Assembly: GCA_026874595.1 (NCBI GenBank)
Contig: CM049309.1
Span: 2,762,076 to 2,826,075 of the forward strand
Source: Sipunculus nudus
Taxonomy: Eukaryota; Annelida; Sipuncula; Golfingiida; Sipunculidae
DNA: 64,000 bases
Direction of reading: 5' to 3'
In this document: piece after piece, positions 24,701 through 32,500 of the stretch
Layout: the number at the start of each line of letters is the position of its first letter
Numbering within the stretch: the stretch's first letter is position 1
The notes under the pieces: generated by a model
Told to the model about the DNA's origin: nothing
Databases searched by the model: none
What the model saw: the letters and a program-made list of their open reading frames with translations, nothing else
Program-made: the position numbers and the translations under genes

Positions 24701-25194
24701 ATATAAAACAGTACTACTTGGACCTGGCCACTGCTAATAAAGAAAGCATCGCAGATTGGAAGCTGGAGTACCATGCCACCACAGCCTTTAAAATCCCTGA
24801 CATGGGAGCTGTCAGCTTGAACAACTTGCTGTCTAGATTCAGCCAGAAAGATAATAGAGATTTTGATGATTATGTTTTATTTAATTCAGTCAGCTTTAAT
24901 AAAACACAGTGTAAAAATTCTGCTTGTAAGCAGCAGTATATTTGTGCTGCATCTCGAGTAGATTTTGATGATTACAATGAATGTATCAATAAAGGAGTAT
25001 CATTCAAGTACTACAAAACTGCTGATACCAGTGGACATCATGAATTAAACTTTACTGTTTCTGAGTCCAGAGGCACCGTCACAGTCATGACTGTCTTTAT
25101 GCTGATAGTTTTAATAATATTTATTGTTTTAATGGCTCTTTATAGGCGCGGAGGAACCTTTAAGTATACTCAACTTGCTTCTCCAAAGGTCTAA
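616..25194 (+). CDS. SMPDL3-like: Acid sphingomyelinase-like phosphodiesterase 3 (SMPDL3A/B-like), six exons
   Basis: Predicted secreted or membrane-bound metallophosphoesterase of the acid sphingomyelinase-like family. Relatives act on nucleotide di/triphosphates or phospholipid-type phosphodiesters outside the cell or in lysosomes. Exons 616-703, 7891-8104, 8947-9194, 20225-20391, 23115-23298 and 24578-25194 join in phase (1518 nt, 505 aa plus stop), with GT-AG at each junction. Visible motifs: signal peptide 1 to about 24; D37/H39 in DFHYD; D102 in WTGDN; GNHD 142-145; N202 in LNT; H245 in GHVPPG; GHEH 287-290. Together these supply the usual two-metal ligands. The family fourth motif is usually GHTH; here it is GHEH. 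A hydrophobic helix at about 467-489 followed by RR suggests a single-pass anchor, whereas vertebrate SMPDL3B has a GPI anchor and SMPDL3A is secreted. Paralogue identity (3A or 3B) is not resolved. Intron 3 is 11 kb because of nested transposons. Confidence 0.93.
826..874. repeat. Perfect 16-bp hairpin in SMPDL3 intron 1
   Basis: GGTGACTATAAAATGT (826-841) and its exact reverse complement (859-874) flank a 17-base loop. A second hairpin lies at 1334-1376, where GCGACGAAAC is inverted as GTTTCGTCGC. Both are short palindromes in otherwise unremarkable intron DNA (704-1699). Small MITE cores or structured RNA are possible; nothing shows which. Confidence 0.6.
1700..1863. mobile_element. 164-bp palindromic hairpin element
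   Basis: TTCACCCTCAAACATTATTG at the left is inverted at the right as AATAATGTTTGAGGGTGAA. The pairing continues inward (AAAATGCC with GGCATTTT) to an inner palindrome, AGCATCTGATCTT / AAGATCAGATGCT. Almost the whole element folds back on itself, as in miniature foldback transposons. No coding content; family not recognised. Confidence 0.75.
2814..3617. mobile_element. hAT-like MITE with GTACCTAGGTAC tandem core
   Basis: The ends are exact 19-bp inverted repeats, CAGGGTTGGGGCCAGGTAC and its complement. CAGGG termini are typical of hAT transposons. The flanking octamers TCTTCTCA and CCTGTTCA match at five of eight positions, so a target duplication is possible but decayed. Inside are arrays of GTACCTAGGTACAGGTAC (2836-2945, 3485-3604) and three degenerate copies of an about 80-bp unit (3110-3290). 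No transposase is present. Confidence 0.7.
4417..4920. mobile_element. Possible hAT-type remnant
   Basis: The left end reads CAGGGTTGGGCAAAACCCGG. An imperfect inverted counterpart (ACTGGGTAAACCTGGG, then TTTATGGGCAATA) lies at 4872-4920, but the expected terminal CCCAACCCTG is missing. The interior is richer in GC than the surroundings and holds two short overlapping ORFs of no recognised family. Probably a decayed, 3'-truncated element. Confidence 0.35.
5157..5985. repeat. Tandem satellite monomers with GGTGGCGCCACC-type palindromes
   Basis: Degenerate tandem units share phrases such as CTGAAATT, TCCATC and CATCCAT. A palindrome related to GGTGGCACCACC stands at 5243, 5378, 5527, 5655, 5806 and 5945, spaced 135, 149, 128, 151 and 139. 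This is the alternating spacing seen in the Y element core, so the stretch is likely an orphan or decayed element core. It ends near a G-run and an AT microsatellite (6001-6052). Confidence 0.7.
6055..6150 (-). mobile_element. Internal fragment of family X, reverse orientation
   Basis: On the minus strand this matches X interior around 12790-12880 (phrases AAATTTTGCCCAACTTTG and ATGGCACG, diverged). No ends are present. The adjacent 6151-6578 is AT-rich with a short repeated phrase (ATACAACAGCTTACA) and no gene. Confidence 0.6.
6579..7455 (+). mobile_element. Family Z element, 5' part
   Basis: It begins TTTTAGGGAACCTGTGAGC and matches the copy at 30931-31812 along nearly its whole length, including a ggtgGTGCCACCTACA palindrome near 7045 and the phrase ATCACCATGGCAACTGACCT near 7331. 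It lacks the family 3' hairpin end and runs straight into another Z head. The ORFs here (6605-6922 and minus-strand shadows) are not shared as proteins and are not called. Confidence 0.7.
7456..7703 (+). mobile_element. Truncated Z head followed by an X-type 3' tail
   Basis: TTAGCGAATCTGTTAGCTTATGC (head of Z) runs to about 7630 and breaks off. From about 7660 the sequence ends as family X does: CAGCGTAATGACCCATTGGT, then CACTTGTT ending 7703, with the TGACC/GGTCA hairpin. A patchwork of two decayed elements upstream of exon 2. Confidence 0.5.
7891..8104 (+). CDS. SMPDL3-like exon 2
   Basis: The exon follows the acceptor TTTTCAG and ends at GG|GTGAGA. It begins GVFWQVSDFHYDFNY, the N-terminal metallophosphoesterase block with metal ligands D37 and H39, and ends in WTG, the start of the GD motif completed by exon 3. 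Six cysteine-family positions of the mature domain begin here (CHSGYE, CDSPW). Confidence 0.93.
8105..8946 (+). other. SMPDL3-like intron 2, no feature seen
   Basis: AT-rich intron DNA. I see no repeat family, RNA gene or open frame of interest. It ends in TGTGTTTCAG before exon 3. Confidence 0.6.
8947..9194 (+). CDS. SMPDL3-like exon 3
   Basis: It starts after TTTCAG and ends AAG|GTAAGA. It completes WTGDN, followed by PHVPD, typical of SMPDL3 proteins, and carries YPSVGNHD (GNHD 142-145), a metal and catalytic motif. It ends FKQ, running in phase into the GGYY of exon 4. Confidence 0.93.
9322..10432 (+). mobile_element. Family Y element (Helentron/HINE-like), 5'-truncated
   Basis: It starts within the Y 5' hairpin (AAGTTTTGCGGATACTATG, then TTGACCGGGTTC) and ends TAGTCGCTTGTAGACTACCT, GTATTCTAG, the family 3' hairpin and CTAG end. 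Palindromes occur at 9605, 9754, 9888, 10123 and 10271. The spacing of 149, 134, 235 and 148 suggests one monomer is lost. More diverged than the copy at 11120-12597, hence older. Located in SMPDL3 intron 3. Confidence 0.75.
11120..12597 (+). mobile_element. Family Y element, complete (Helentron/HINE-like) nested in X
   Basis: The 5' end is a hairpin, GTATCCGCCAAAAC / GTTTTGCGGATAC. The 3' end is GGCGGATAC, hairpin GTAGTCG-CTTGT-CGACTAC, then CCGTATTCTAG. GTATCCGCC is thus repeated inverted near the 3' end. Comparison with X copies 2 and 3 shows the empty site TTTAATTTAAAAAAG, so the element lies between Ts, as known for Helentrons. The core is a 280-bp dimeric satellite plus a (CCG)n run. 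No Rep/helicase ORF, so non-autonomous. Confidence 0.85.
11171..12445 (+). repeat. 280-bp dimeric satellite core of Y
   Basis: After a (CCG)n run at 11171-11195, the palindrome GGTGGCGCCACC recurs at 11447, 11596, 11727, 11876, 12007, 12156, 12287 and 12435. Spacings are 149, 131, 149, 131, 149, 131, 148. Odd sites sit in CAAAAGGTGGCGCCACCTGC, even sites in GACAGGTGGCGCCACCTACA, so two monomer types alternate. Units are nearly identical, which suggests recent expansion or homogenisation. Confidence 0.9.
13353..13410 (+). repeat. Subterminal direct repeats of the piggyBac 5' end
   Basis: CTCATAACGGCCGAAACCGG plus CCG occurs at 13353-13375 and again, identically, at 13388-13410. Each 23-bp unit holds the imperfect palindrome CGGCCGAAACCGGCCG. 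piggyBac ends commonly have internal repeats bound by the transposase, so these are likely binding sites. They overlap the inner part of the terminal repeat. No such GC-rich repeat is seen at the 3' end. Confidence 0.75.
13830..15683 (+). CDS. piggyBac transposase, intact (617 aa)
   Basis: DDE-type transposase of the piggyBac family (DDE_Tnp_1_7 type), which cuts and pastes the element at TTAA. The N-terminal ~110 residues are acidic and rich in Ser/Asp. The core follows with the catalytic triad visible as D273 (SVDEAM), D353 (VYFDSFF) and D461 (GGVDLSGQM), spaced as in characterised piggyBac proteins. The second motif reads DSFFSS, where DN is more usual. A basic stretch (RAGRKRKTT, near 530) could be a nuclear signal. 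The C-terminus is a Cys/His zinc-binding domain (CVQC, CSIC, CKTGC, HHEH). A second in-frame Met at 13866 could also start the protein. Uninterrupted frame and perfect inverted repeats suggest recent activity. Confidence 0.95.
   Translation: MHNFVWSCDSSSMSLSADNNNAADNSESETWEEYLNRTREVYHTDGLNGSESDIDVSSVHTSDLSDFTWDLDDSDTAVTGARADPPEATAGTSVDSSSDITSDGWSHTLHNVNLHQFTSSSGPVHELEFDQSPSDYFHLLLEEDFFIDIANETNRYAEARQAREGRDARWYQTSPEEVKAYFGIQVMMGIHQLPACWCYWSEDNYLRVEGVSNVMSKTRYEKLSQYLHIYNDSDNPSRSEPGHDAIAKIRPLFDMANKNFKKFYEPGRELSVDEAMVAFKGRLRFRQYMPGKPTKWGIKVWELADAANGYILSLQIYTGKVADNDRTGVSLGHRVVDSLTQSFQNKFHHVYFDSFFSSVALLQHLEQQGTYACSTMRLNLRGLPDEIKNADPKVRGESIVMQKGNMLAIVWYDKRKVPVLSTCQDPGDVQIERHSFPGGQPAILSKPRAIVNYNKYMGGVDLSGQMRSYYTVGRESKKWWKYLLWFLVDLCVVNSFILYKETLPGPLEEDVECSAKMSHLAFRLQVAKGLIAGFSSRQRAGRKRKTTVAQVCVAEVNIGTHKLIKMVSRKKVCVQCSVKKRKTPAGRGIESSYQCSICLVPLCKTGCYTEFHHEHMI
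15684..18657 (+). repeat. Non-coding 3' part of the piggyBac with CACCTGAG-rich degenerate repeats
   Basis: No gene is seen. There is an AT microsatellite at 15836-15861. Between about 16740 and 18130, phrases such as CACCTGAGTAAAGTGTGC, GAGCACACCTG and ACCTGTAT recur roughly every 80-130 bp, as a degenerate tandem array. Function is unknown; it may be expanded subterminal DNA or an older insertion. The short ORF 18481-18663 reads into the inverted repeat and is not called. Confidence 0.55.
20225..20391 (+). CDS. SMPDL3-like exon 4
   Basis: The exon follows CCCGTTTCAG and ends AAG|GTCAGT. It encodes GGYYT then RIIILNTILWY, with N202 in the conserved LNT motif, and DPAGQFAWL, a family signature before the GH motif. 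It lies only 28 bp after the end of X copy 1, so the transposon composite almost touches the acceptor. Confidence 0.93.
21954..22390. mobile_element. Degenerate foldback MITE
   Basis: GAGAATTCTTGGAG (21973-21986) is exactly inverted at 22362-22375, and pairing continues both ways (TTTTCAAAG with CTTTGAAAA, CCTGCAGAAA with an imperfect partner). The arms are about 40 bp, the spacer about 350 bp. No coding content; it recalls the element at 1-467 in size and in a GGAGAGTTTT phrase. Confidence 0.5.
22730..22800 (-). repeat. Dispersed repeat phrase, copy 1
   Basis: Read on the minus strand it gives TTTCTCCATAAAATACTATG then GTTTGCTTACTCCTGTATAC. Related copies on the plus strand are at about 29488-29550 and 39097-39160. 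All carry the same two blocks in the same order. Probably termini of an unrecognised transposon family. Confidence 0.5.
23115..23298 (+). CDS. SMPDL3-like exon 5
   Basis: It starts after AATTCAG in phase 0 and ends AAAG|GTGAGA. It encodes LLTGHVPPG (H245) and GQVYGHEH (H288, H290), the last two metal-binding motifs of the fold. The third residue of GHEH is Glu where most relatives have Thr. Confidence 0.93.
23299..24577 (+). other. SMPDL3-like intron 5, no feature seen
   Basis: AT-rich intron. I recognise no repeat family or RNA gene. A phrase TATAGAGGTGCCCA occurs twice (24371 and 24455). Confidence 0.5.
24578..25194 (+). CDS. SMPDL3-like exon 6 (C-terminal domain and membrane helix)
   Basis: It starts after TCTACAG, joining as GAT AAT GAG, and stops at TAA 25192-25194. 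It encodes VFMGPAVTPWKT, the usual family block after the catalytic core, then a cysteine-rich region (CKNSACKQQYIC), then a hydrophobic stretch of about 23 residues followed by RR and a short tail. The open frame extends upstream to an ATG at 24529, but that part is intron. Confidence 0.93.
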
Positions 25195-25349
25195 ACCTCT
25201 GATTTTGCACCAGGGGATATTATTATAACCATTTGAGATTAGGAATTTTATATTTCACATATGTATATTTGGAAAGTTTTCATATGAGACATGATCTGAA
25301 TTAAGTTAAGAATTTTCCTTTTATTATCGGTTGTACACATTGTTTGACT

Positions 25350-25355
25350 ATTAAA
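25350..25355 (+). terminator. Possible ATTAAA polyadenylation signal of the SMPDL3-like gene
   Basis: ATTAAA lies 156 bases after the stop codon, followed by a T-rich stretch before the Z element at 25394. It is the common variant signal. No AATAAA is found between the stop codon and the transposon, so the choice is plausible but unproven. Confidence 0.35.
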
Positions 25356-25393
25356 TCTTTAGCATCCATTTGAGTTGGGTAGAAGCTGAACTT

Positions 25394-26640
25394 TTTTAGC
25401 GAACCTGTGAGCTTATGTGATGGTGTGGCGTCGTCCGTCGTCTGCACATTAACCCATACTATCTTGAAAACGGCAAGAATAAGCATCACATATTTTTTTG
25501 CAAAACCTTTAAAAATCTTCTTCTCCAAAATTGTTCAGCCAAATTGTCCAATATTTCGCTGATATGATTCCTGGAACAATCTCAAGTTTGTTGGAATGGT
25601 TTAAGTTTGGTGAATTTTGGCCGAGTTACAGGAAGTTGAACTTAGTCATCTTTCCAAAAAAGCATACTAAAATTACAATCTCAGAAATGGCTGGAGCTAT
25701 CATCACCAAATTCTATGCAAATGTTGGTCACATGAGTCATATCTGAAATTTAGGTATTGGTGTCGCCACCTGCATTGGCCTTTTTTGTTTGGGGGTCATC
25801 AGTGCCCATATCATACTGAGGGCTACAAAAAAACTTCTTCTCTGAAACCATATGGCCAAATTGTTGAATATCGCACAGAAATGATCTTAGGGTAGTGCTT
25901 TCTGAAGTTTGTTCAAATTGTCTCAGTTTAGTGACTTTTGGCTTAGTTTTTGGAAGCTAAATTTAGTCATATGCCATAACAGCCTATTTTAGCTCAGTGG
26001 CTACAAAGATCTTCTTCTCAAAACCACTGGGCCAAATTCTTAAATATCACACATTAATTATCCTTAGATGTTGATAATTCAAGTTTGTTCAAATTGTTTA
26101 GGTTCAGTGATTTTTGGCTGAGTTATGGGAAGCTTAACTTTTGCTGTATTTTCATATATGAGTTATAAACTTGCAAAACATTTTTCCACTGATGCCACTG
26201 AGGCTAATTTGTTTATTTTTTTACAAGAATAATCCCCTGAATAATTCTTATAATAATTGTCTTTTATGGTTCCAAAGAGATGAATTTTGGCTGAACTATA
26301 ATGACTGAATTGAGTCATTTTATGTTAGCTGTGTGAAGCAGATACATCTAGCCTGGCACCAGTTTATCAGCATCCATTGCATCATGCCTTTAGACATTAA
26401 GGTTTCAGGTTTTCTATGGTTTATATTGAAAAGAACGGTTTTTTTAAAGCTTTTAGAAAATGAAGATTTATGATTTTAGATATTCCTAATTCCAGTCAAT
26501 GTTTACAATTACAGGTATATAGCTCTCTGTGGGTATATAAGGATGGCTTTATATGGATTATTATGTCCTGGGGGTAATTGTCTGGGTGGTAATTGTCGGG
26601 GGGGGGGGGGGTAATTGTCCAGGGGTGGTTGTCCTGTTGC
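25394..26640 (+). mobile_element. Family Z element, 5' part
   Basis: It opens TTTTAGCGAACCTGTGAGCT as in the copy at 30931, followed by the shared phrase CATCACCAAATTCTATGC and a GGTGTCGCCACC palindrome (25760). From about 25790 come repeated, diverged blocks of about 140 bp (phrase CAAATTGTTGAATATCGCAC). A run of G (26599-26610) and a Y fragment follow. No 3' Z end precedes the Y fragment. Confidence 0.6.
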
Positions 26641-27444
26641 CAAATCACTCATATCTCTGCAGTGGTTTGACTAATTAACTTGAAATTTGGCAGGCTTATA
26701 CATCCTTGATAGCTTTCTTGATTTTTATGACAGGTGGTGCCACCTACATTCTAGTTTACGCTGCAGACATCCAAGTTCATTTCTTGGGAATTGTTTGACC
26801 GATTGGGCCAAAATTTTACATGTGTTATGATCTCACATAGCTCTTTATGAAAAGCAAAACTGGTGGCGCCACCTGCAACAATTTTTGCACATCATCTGTC
26901 TGTTTGTCTGCCATGGGATAAAATGACATATCTCTGCAGTGGTTTGACATATCTGCCATAAATTTTGCAGGTTTATACATCCTGGACAGCTCTTTATTTT
27001 ATGACAGGTGGCGCCACCTACATTCTACTTTACGCTGCTGACATACAAGCTCATATCTCAGTAACCGTTTGACTGATTGGGCCAAAGTTTTGCATGTGTA
27101 TAGATCTCACATAGCTCTTTATCATACGCAAAACTGGTGGCGCCATCTGCAACAATTTTTGCACTGTGGCGGTCTGTTTGTCTGCCACGGGCTAAAATCA
27201 CTCGTATACATGTAGTGGTTTGACTAATCTGCCTTAGATTTTGCATATGTATACAACTTGGACAGGTTTCTGGATTTTGTGGTAAGTGGAACAACCTACA
27301 TACACATTTCGGCTACAGATTTCCAGGCTAATATGCAACACTTCACTCTATTTCCCTTTTCCAGTCAATCCATGCCTCACTTCACCTGTTCCACTCTGAT
27401 TTTAGCGGATACATGTAGTCGCTTGTCGACTACCCGTATTCTAG
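26641..27444 (+). mobile_element. Family Y element, 5'-truncated
   Basis: Satellite monomers with palindromes at 26733, 26862, 27007 and 27136 (spacing 129, 145, 129) lead to the family end: GCGGATACATGTAGTCGCTT, GTCGACTACCCGTATTCTAG ending at 27444. The 5' hairpin is missing. Confidence 0.75.
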
Positions 27445-27446
27445 TT

Positions 27447-28936
27447 TTTAGCTGGTTTTAAGGTTACCTGTTTGCTAATGCGATGGTGTGGGGCTGTCCA
27501 GCGTCCATCATCTGTGCAATAATCCATACTATCTCGAAAACGACTGGAGCTAGCATCATGAAATTTAATGCAAAAAATTAGCCATCTGAAAAACTCAGAC
27601 TATTTCAGACTGAGGACTGCAATAGTGTTCTTCTATTAAACTGTTGTTTCAATTATAACATCTGTAACATTGCACAAAAAATTATTCTTAGGTGGCCTTT
27701 GTTCAAGTTAACTTGAATGATTTGTGGTAGAATTATTGGCCCTTTAACTATGAAAGGACTGCATCTTTTATTATTCTAGATATATTGATAAAAAGTGTAT
27801 GAATATGTCAGCTTAAAAAAAAGGATTTTAGCCAAAGTCTTTAAGTATGTGTAAACAGGCCAAGATTGTGTCTGTATCTTTAAATAGGTTTAAAACTGCC
27901 TACTGTTTTGGATTTGGCAACATCAAGAGTTCATTCAGTGCAGCCAGATATAGGTCAAGTGTTCAATCTGTGCAGCCAAGCACAAGGCATGTGATCACCT
28001 CATGGATGTCATGTAAACACCTCATGGGCACCATGTGATCACCTCATGGGTAGCATGTGATCACCCCATGAGTTTCATGTGATCACCTCATTGGTGTCAT
28101 GCCTCTCGGGGCTGCATGTGGAGCCAATCTGTATGCAATGGTGTGGCTACTATTTCAGATTTGGCAATAGGCCAAAGTTCAGCCTGGATATGTTTATAGC
28201 TTCAGCAGACTGCCAACTGTGTCAGATTATGCAACAGGTCAAGAGTTCACTCAGTACAGCCAGGTACAGGTCGAAAGTTCACTCAGTCTAGCCAGGTGTA
28301 GGTCAAGAGTTCACTCAGTGCAGTAGACTGAGCCAGCAATTTGTCACAGTTCACTCAGGGCAACTGCCTTTCTTACCTAAGCCTGGTCAGCATTGTGCAT
28401 CAGACTCTCGGTAAGTTTGATGTATTGGCTTGATATTTTGACCTGTCTATGTGTCTTTGATGGCTTTCTCATTCACAAGACAGATGTCGCCACCTACAAT
28501 GTCTTTTGCACAGTGTATGTGCCTGCTCATTTCTACAGAGGAATTTGATATATCAGCCTGAAATTGGGCATATTTATACATATCAAATGGCTTTGTTGTA
28601 TACAAGACTTGTGGTGCCACCTACAATAATTTTTGCACTCTCTGTGTCCCAGCTTATTTCTTAGGAGGGGTTTGATATATCAGTCTGAAATTGAGCATAT
28701 GTTCATATCTCTGATATCTTCTTTGTATGCAAGAGGGGTGGTGCCAGCTACAATCATTTTGTGTTGTGTGCACCCATGCCAGAATTTCAGCAGTGATATT
28801 TGTGTAATTGTTTCTTATTCAAAACGTTTAGTACTTGCATTGTTCATATACATGAAAAGTAATGGTCCAGCATTGAAGCATTATACCTGCTGTTTATCCC
28901 AATGCACAGGTTCGCATTAGGCCTGTAGGCCTTGTT
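27447..28936 (+). mobile_element. Family Z element with intact 3' end
   Basis: The diverged head GGTTACCTGTTTGCTAATGC starts directly after the Y end. The 3' end is GCACAGGTTCGCATTAGGCC, TGTAGGCCTTGTT: an inverted copy of the head motif GCGAACCTGTG, a hairpin AGGCCT-GT-AGGCCT and terminal CTTGTT. The core has three ~125-bp monomers with palindromes near 28493, 28610 and 28737. Confidence 0.7.
27980..28105 (+). repeat. CATGTGATCACCTCATGGG minisatellite
   Basis: About five copies of a 25-26-bp unit containing the palindrome TGATCA lie inside the Z element. They are flanked by repeats of AAGAGTTCACTCAGTGCAGC (27925-28340). Confidence 0.75.
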
Positions 28937-30930
28937 TTATTTTACAGTATTTAACAGATGGTAGTTTTAAATTTATCTTCAGTTCATGCTGTTCATCATT
29001 CCTTGCAAATGTATATCAGTGGGGTATTTGGACAAAACAATCATGTATGACTCGAGTGTATCATTGCTGAATTTTCCAATTTGAATTGGATGAATTTACC
29101 AGCTTTTTGTAAATAAAGCAGAGGTTACGAGAAATGTAAAAAATATTTTAAAAAAAATATATAAAAAAATCCACAGGTACTTATGAACAGTGCACACAAG
29201 GACATATTAGCATACAAAATTAATATAATTATGTGTTGTGATGTATTTTGAAGGAGTATTTGATCGATATAAAATATCATCAAATTCAAAGGATAAGTTT
29301 TGACATTATGTCTATAAATCTTCTATATTTCATGAACTGTGTTTATATTTTAATTTTTGAGATTGTTCCCTGTAGATGGAACAATGATGTAGAAATTAAG
29401 AAAACTGTATGCGTGATAAGAATGATGTGATGATATTAAAGGACTTATTCACATACCAGGTGTATTTAAAGCACATGAACTACTATGTTTTCTCTTTAAA
29501 AAATTATGGTATCTACTAGTATAAAACTGTTTGCTTACTCCTGTACAAAAGGGGTAGGGGAATGTTAGCACTTGGCGCAATCAGTGCCATAAACATAAAC
29601 ATGGCCAGCATACCACCTGAAAGCTGTACCACATCAAGATATTTCAAGCTTCAAACACTGGTTTATTCTTCCATGATTCTTCACTTTTTTTGGAGTTGTC
29701 TTGCATTCACAGGTTCTGACCTGTGCACGGTCAGGCAGTCTTGTTTACTCACATTCAGTGCCATAATAACATTCAAAACAGGTGAACTGGAGATGTTGGA
29801 GTATGTTGGTGTACCAGGATGGTTTTGTTGGGTAAAAGTGTGGCTTAATGCACATATTATTTCAAATGCTAATGTACCTTTTATTTTCAGGATTGTTCCA
29901 TGCCCTTTAGGTGGGGCTGTCTATGTAATGGGAATGATAGAAATGATGTGATAACATTCAGCCTCCTTTATTTCAGGTTTTTATGCATGAAATAAGGATT
30001 TTTTCAAGCTATTGTTCAGACTTGATATTAAATCTGTGATATCTTTGGTCCTTTGAGATTCCACAAAAAATCTAATCCTTCCTTCCTTGGCCCCTCCCCA
30101 CAATGCCCTGAAAATTTCATGAGATTCTGTTCATGATAACATGAGTTAGATGTGAACAAACACCCACAAATTCACATAAACAGGGAAGAAAGCGTACCCT
30201 CCTGGTTGAGGCAAAAAATGGATATTTAGATGCTTCAGGCATGGAACCAATATTGTGGCATTGGGTGTTTAATTTTATACATGTATTCTTGTACTGGTCA
30301 GATTAATTTTATTTTCTGTTTTGTCTCAGCAGTCATAATACTTACATAACTGTTCACAGTTACCATATAGATTTTTTGTGTATATATGTACTTACTGGTA
30401 AATATGCTTCATATGATGAGGAAATTGCAACTCAGATTTTGTAAACCTGTTACATTTATCATTAATAAAACTGTTATATCTTGTAATTATTGTCTTTTTT
30501 TCTCTTTACCATTTTGCATTTTCTAACCATAACTGAATAAAGAGAGAGAGATTCAGAGAGGGAGATTATAAACATGTACTTCTATGTATATGCGTGTATG
30601 CATATGTGTGATTATTGTGGCTGAGCTGACATTTCACTCATGTTGGATCATACAACGGGTCTTTTATTGTCCACCATACATCTCTCCAGTCATTAGGCCT
30701 ATAAACTTGAAATCCAGATAGGTCCTTGTGAAATTCCTTGCGAATTTGAAATTACATCACTTTTCCTTGTAATCTGTGAAAATGAGCCACTGAGAGTATA
30801 ATTTCATACAAAACTCCAAAACTTGGCATTGATACCCATAAGGTCATTCTTGTACTTATAAAAATTTAAAAACTTAGTTGAAATTGATGAATAAGCTTCT
30901 CAATAATTTCTGCAAGATTAACCTTCGAAT
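28937..30930. other. Intergenic AT-rich DNA
   Basis: No gene recognised. It holds the dispersed repeat phrase (about 29488-29550), a diverged duplicated phrase (GATTGTTCC at 29363 and 29891, each followed downstream by AATGATGTGAT) and a GA-rich run (30541-30565). The 129-codon ORF at 29562-29951 resembles no family and lacks gene context. Confidence 0.5.
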
Positions 30931-32500
30931 TTTTAGCGAACCTGTGAGCTTATGCGATGGTGCGGCGGCGTGCATCGTGTGTCGTGTGTCGTCTGTACGT
31001 TAACAATAGCTATCTCAAAAACGGCAGAAGCTAGCATCACCAAATCTTTTGCAAATAATCAGTCATCTGAAAAACTCTGTCGGATTTTGTTTATTTTTTT
31101 CTAACTGCATTTTCTTAGAATTTTTAGGGAAAAAGCTAAAAAAGATTTAAAAATCTTCTTCTCCGAAACTTTCCAGGCAAATTGTCCAATATTTCACAGA
31201 AATGATCCCTGGAACAATCTCTCTCAAGTTTGTTCGAATGGTTCCATTTCCGTGATTTTTGGCTGAGTTACAGGAGGTTGAACTTAGTCATCTGTCCAAA
31301 AAAGCACACTAAAATAGCTAGAGCTATAATCATCAAATTTTATACCAATGTTTGTCACATATGTCATAGCTGAAATTGAGGTATTGGTGGCGCCAACTAC
31401 ATTGATGTGGTTTTTACAAGCGAAAATGTAATTTTAAACTCTTCTAGCTTATACACTGATTTATGATGAAACTGTTAAGCTGATTGGTTTAAACGTTACA
31501 AGAATTATTCTATGGTAGGGTTCTGCCAGTTTTATTTGAATAGATTGGGTAAATACAGCTTTAAAAAGCATTGTAGCCAATTGAAAAAGAGGCTTTCTGT
31601 ATTTGAAAACAGATTTGACAACATGCTGAGTTTCAGCAGCCAGGTCAAAAGGGCACTCAGTACAAACAGGTTGGGTCCAGACATCACCATGGCAACTGAC
31701 CTGGCTCTGGCGGGTGGCTGGACAATGTGTCTAGATGCAGAATTCCCAGATTACTGGAACTATATCTTTCAACTGTTTGAAAAAAAAAACTTGGTTTGCA
31801 TTTTTAGCGAATCAGGTTTATCATCAGGTTACATGTGAACTGCTGTGCCCTCAATTTTGGTAGACCTCTGACCTTTCCTCGCTGCCCAGCGTCAATTGTG
31901 CATCTGTTTCCACACATAAACCAACAAATCTCGGGAACCGTTTGACTGATCAGGCTAAAAATGTTGCACAAATGTAGCCCTTTGATAGCTTTATAATATA
32001 CACTAAATATGGTGGCGCCACCTGCAATCATTTTTGCACAGCGTCCATCTGTTCATCTGCCTTGGGATAAAATCACTCATATCTCAGCAGTGGTTTGACT
32101 TATCCACCTGAAATTTTGCAGGTTTATACATCCTGGACAATTTTCTCGGTTTTATGACAGGTGGCACCACCTACATTCACGTTTAAGCTGCAGACATCCT
32201 TGCTAATATGCAACACACCTCACTCTATTCCCCTTGCCACTTAATCCATGCCTCACTTCACCCGTCCCACTCTGATTTCAGCAGATACACATAGTCGCTT
32301 GTCGACTACCCATATTCTAGTTTGAAAATGTCCAAGTCTGAAACTTGCAGGTCGGAAACGTCCATTTTGCTGAAATCATAATGACTAAGGTATATATATG
32401 CAGGACTTTAATAAGAGGATCAATATTAAATTTAAAAAATAAACCTCCATTCATACCCCTAAACTTTGCACAGGTTCGCATTAGGCCTGTAGGCCTTGTT
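30931..32500 (+). mobile_element. Family Z element, both ends present, with nested Y fragment
   Basis: The head TTTTAGCGAACCTGTGAGCT and tail GCACAGGTTCGCATTAGGCC, TGTAGGCCTTGTT define the family ends. The inverted pair GCGAACCTGTG / CACAGGTTCGC (tail copy lacking the final G) sits just inside them. Bases 30931-31812 match the copy at 6579-7455. A Y fragment (31813-32320) lies inside. The 108-codon ORF (31512-31838) crosses the Z/Y junction and is not a gene. Confidence 0.75.
31813..32320 (+). mobile_element. Family Y fragment nested in Z
   Basis: It starts within the Y leader (TTACATGTGAACTG, GACCTCTGACCTTTCC), has palindromes near 32010 and 32160 about 150 apart, and ends TCGCTTGTCGACTACCCATA, TTCTAG. 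The loss of the 5' end could be a truncated insertion or a recombination between families. Confidence 0.7.

Noticed and set aside
29562-29951. 129-codon ORF as a membrane protein gene
   Set aside because: No family resemblance, no splice context, AT-rich intergenic position; hydrophobic residues follow from T-rich codons.
31512-31838. 108-codon ORF
   Set aside because: Made of Z repeat sequence running into Y; the parallel Z copy at 6579-7455 does not preserve the frame.
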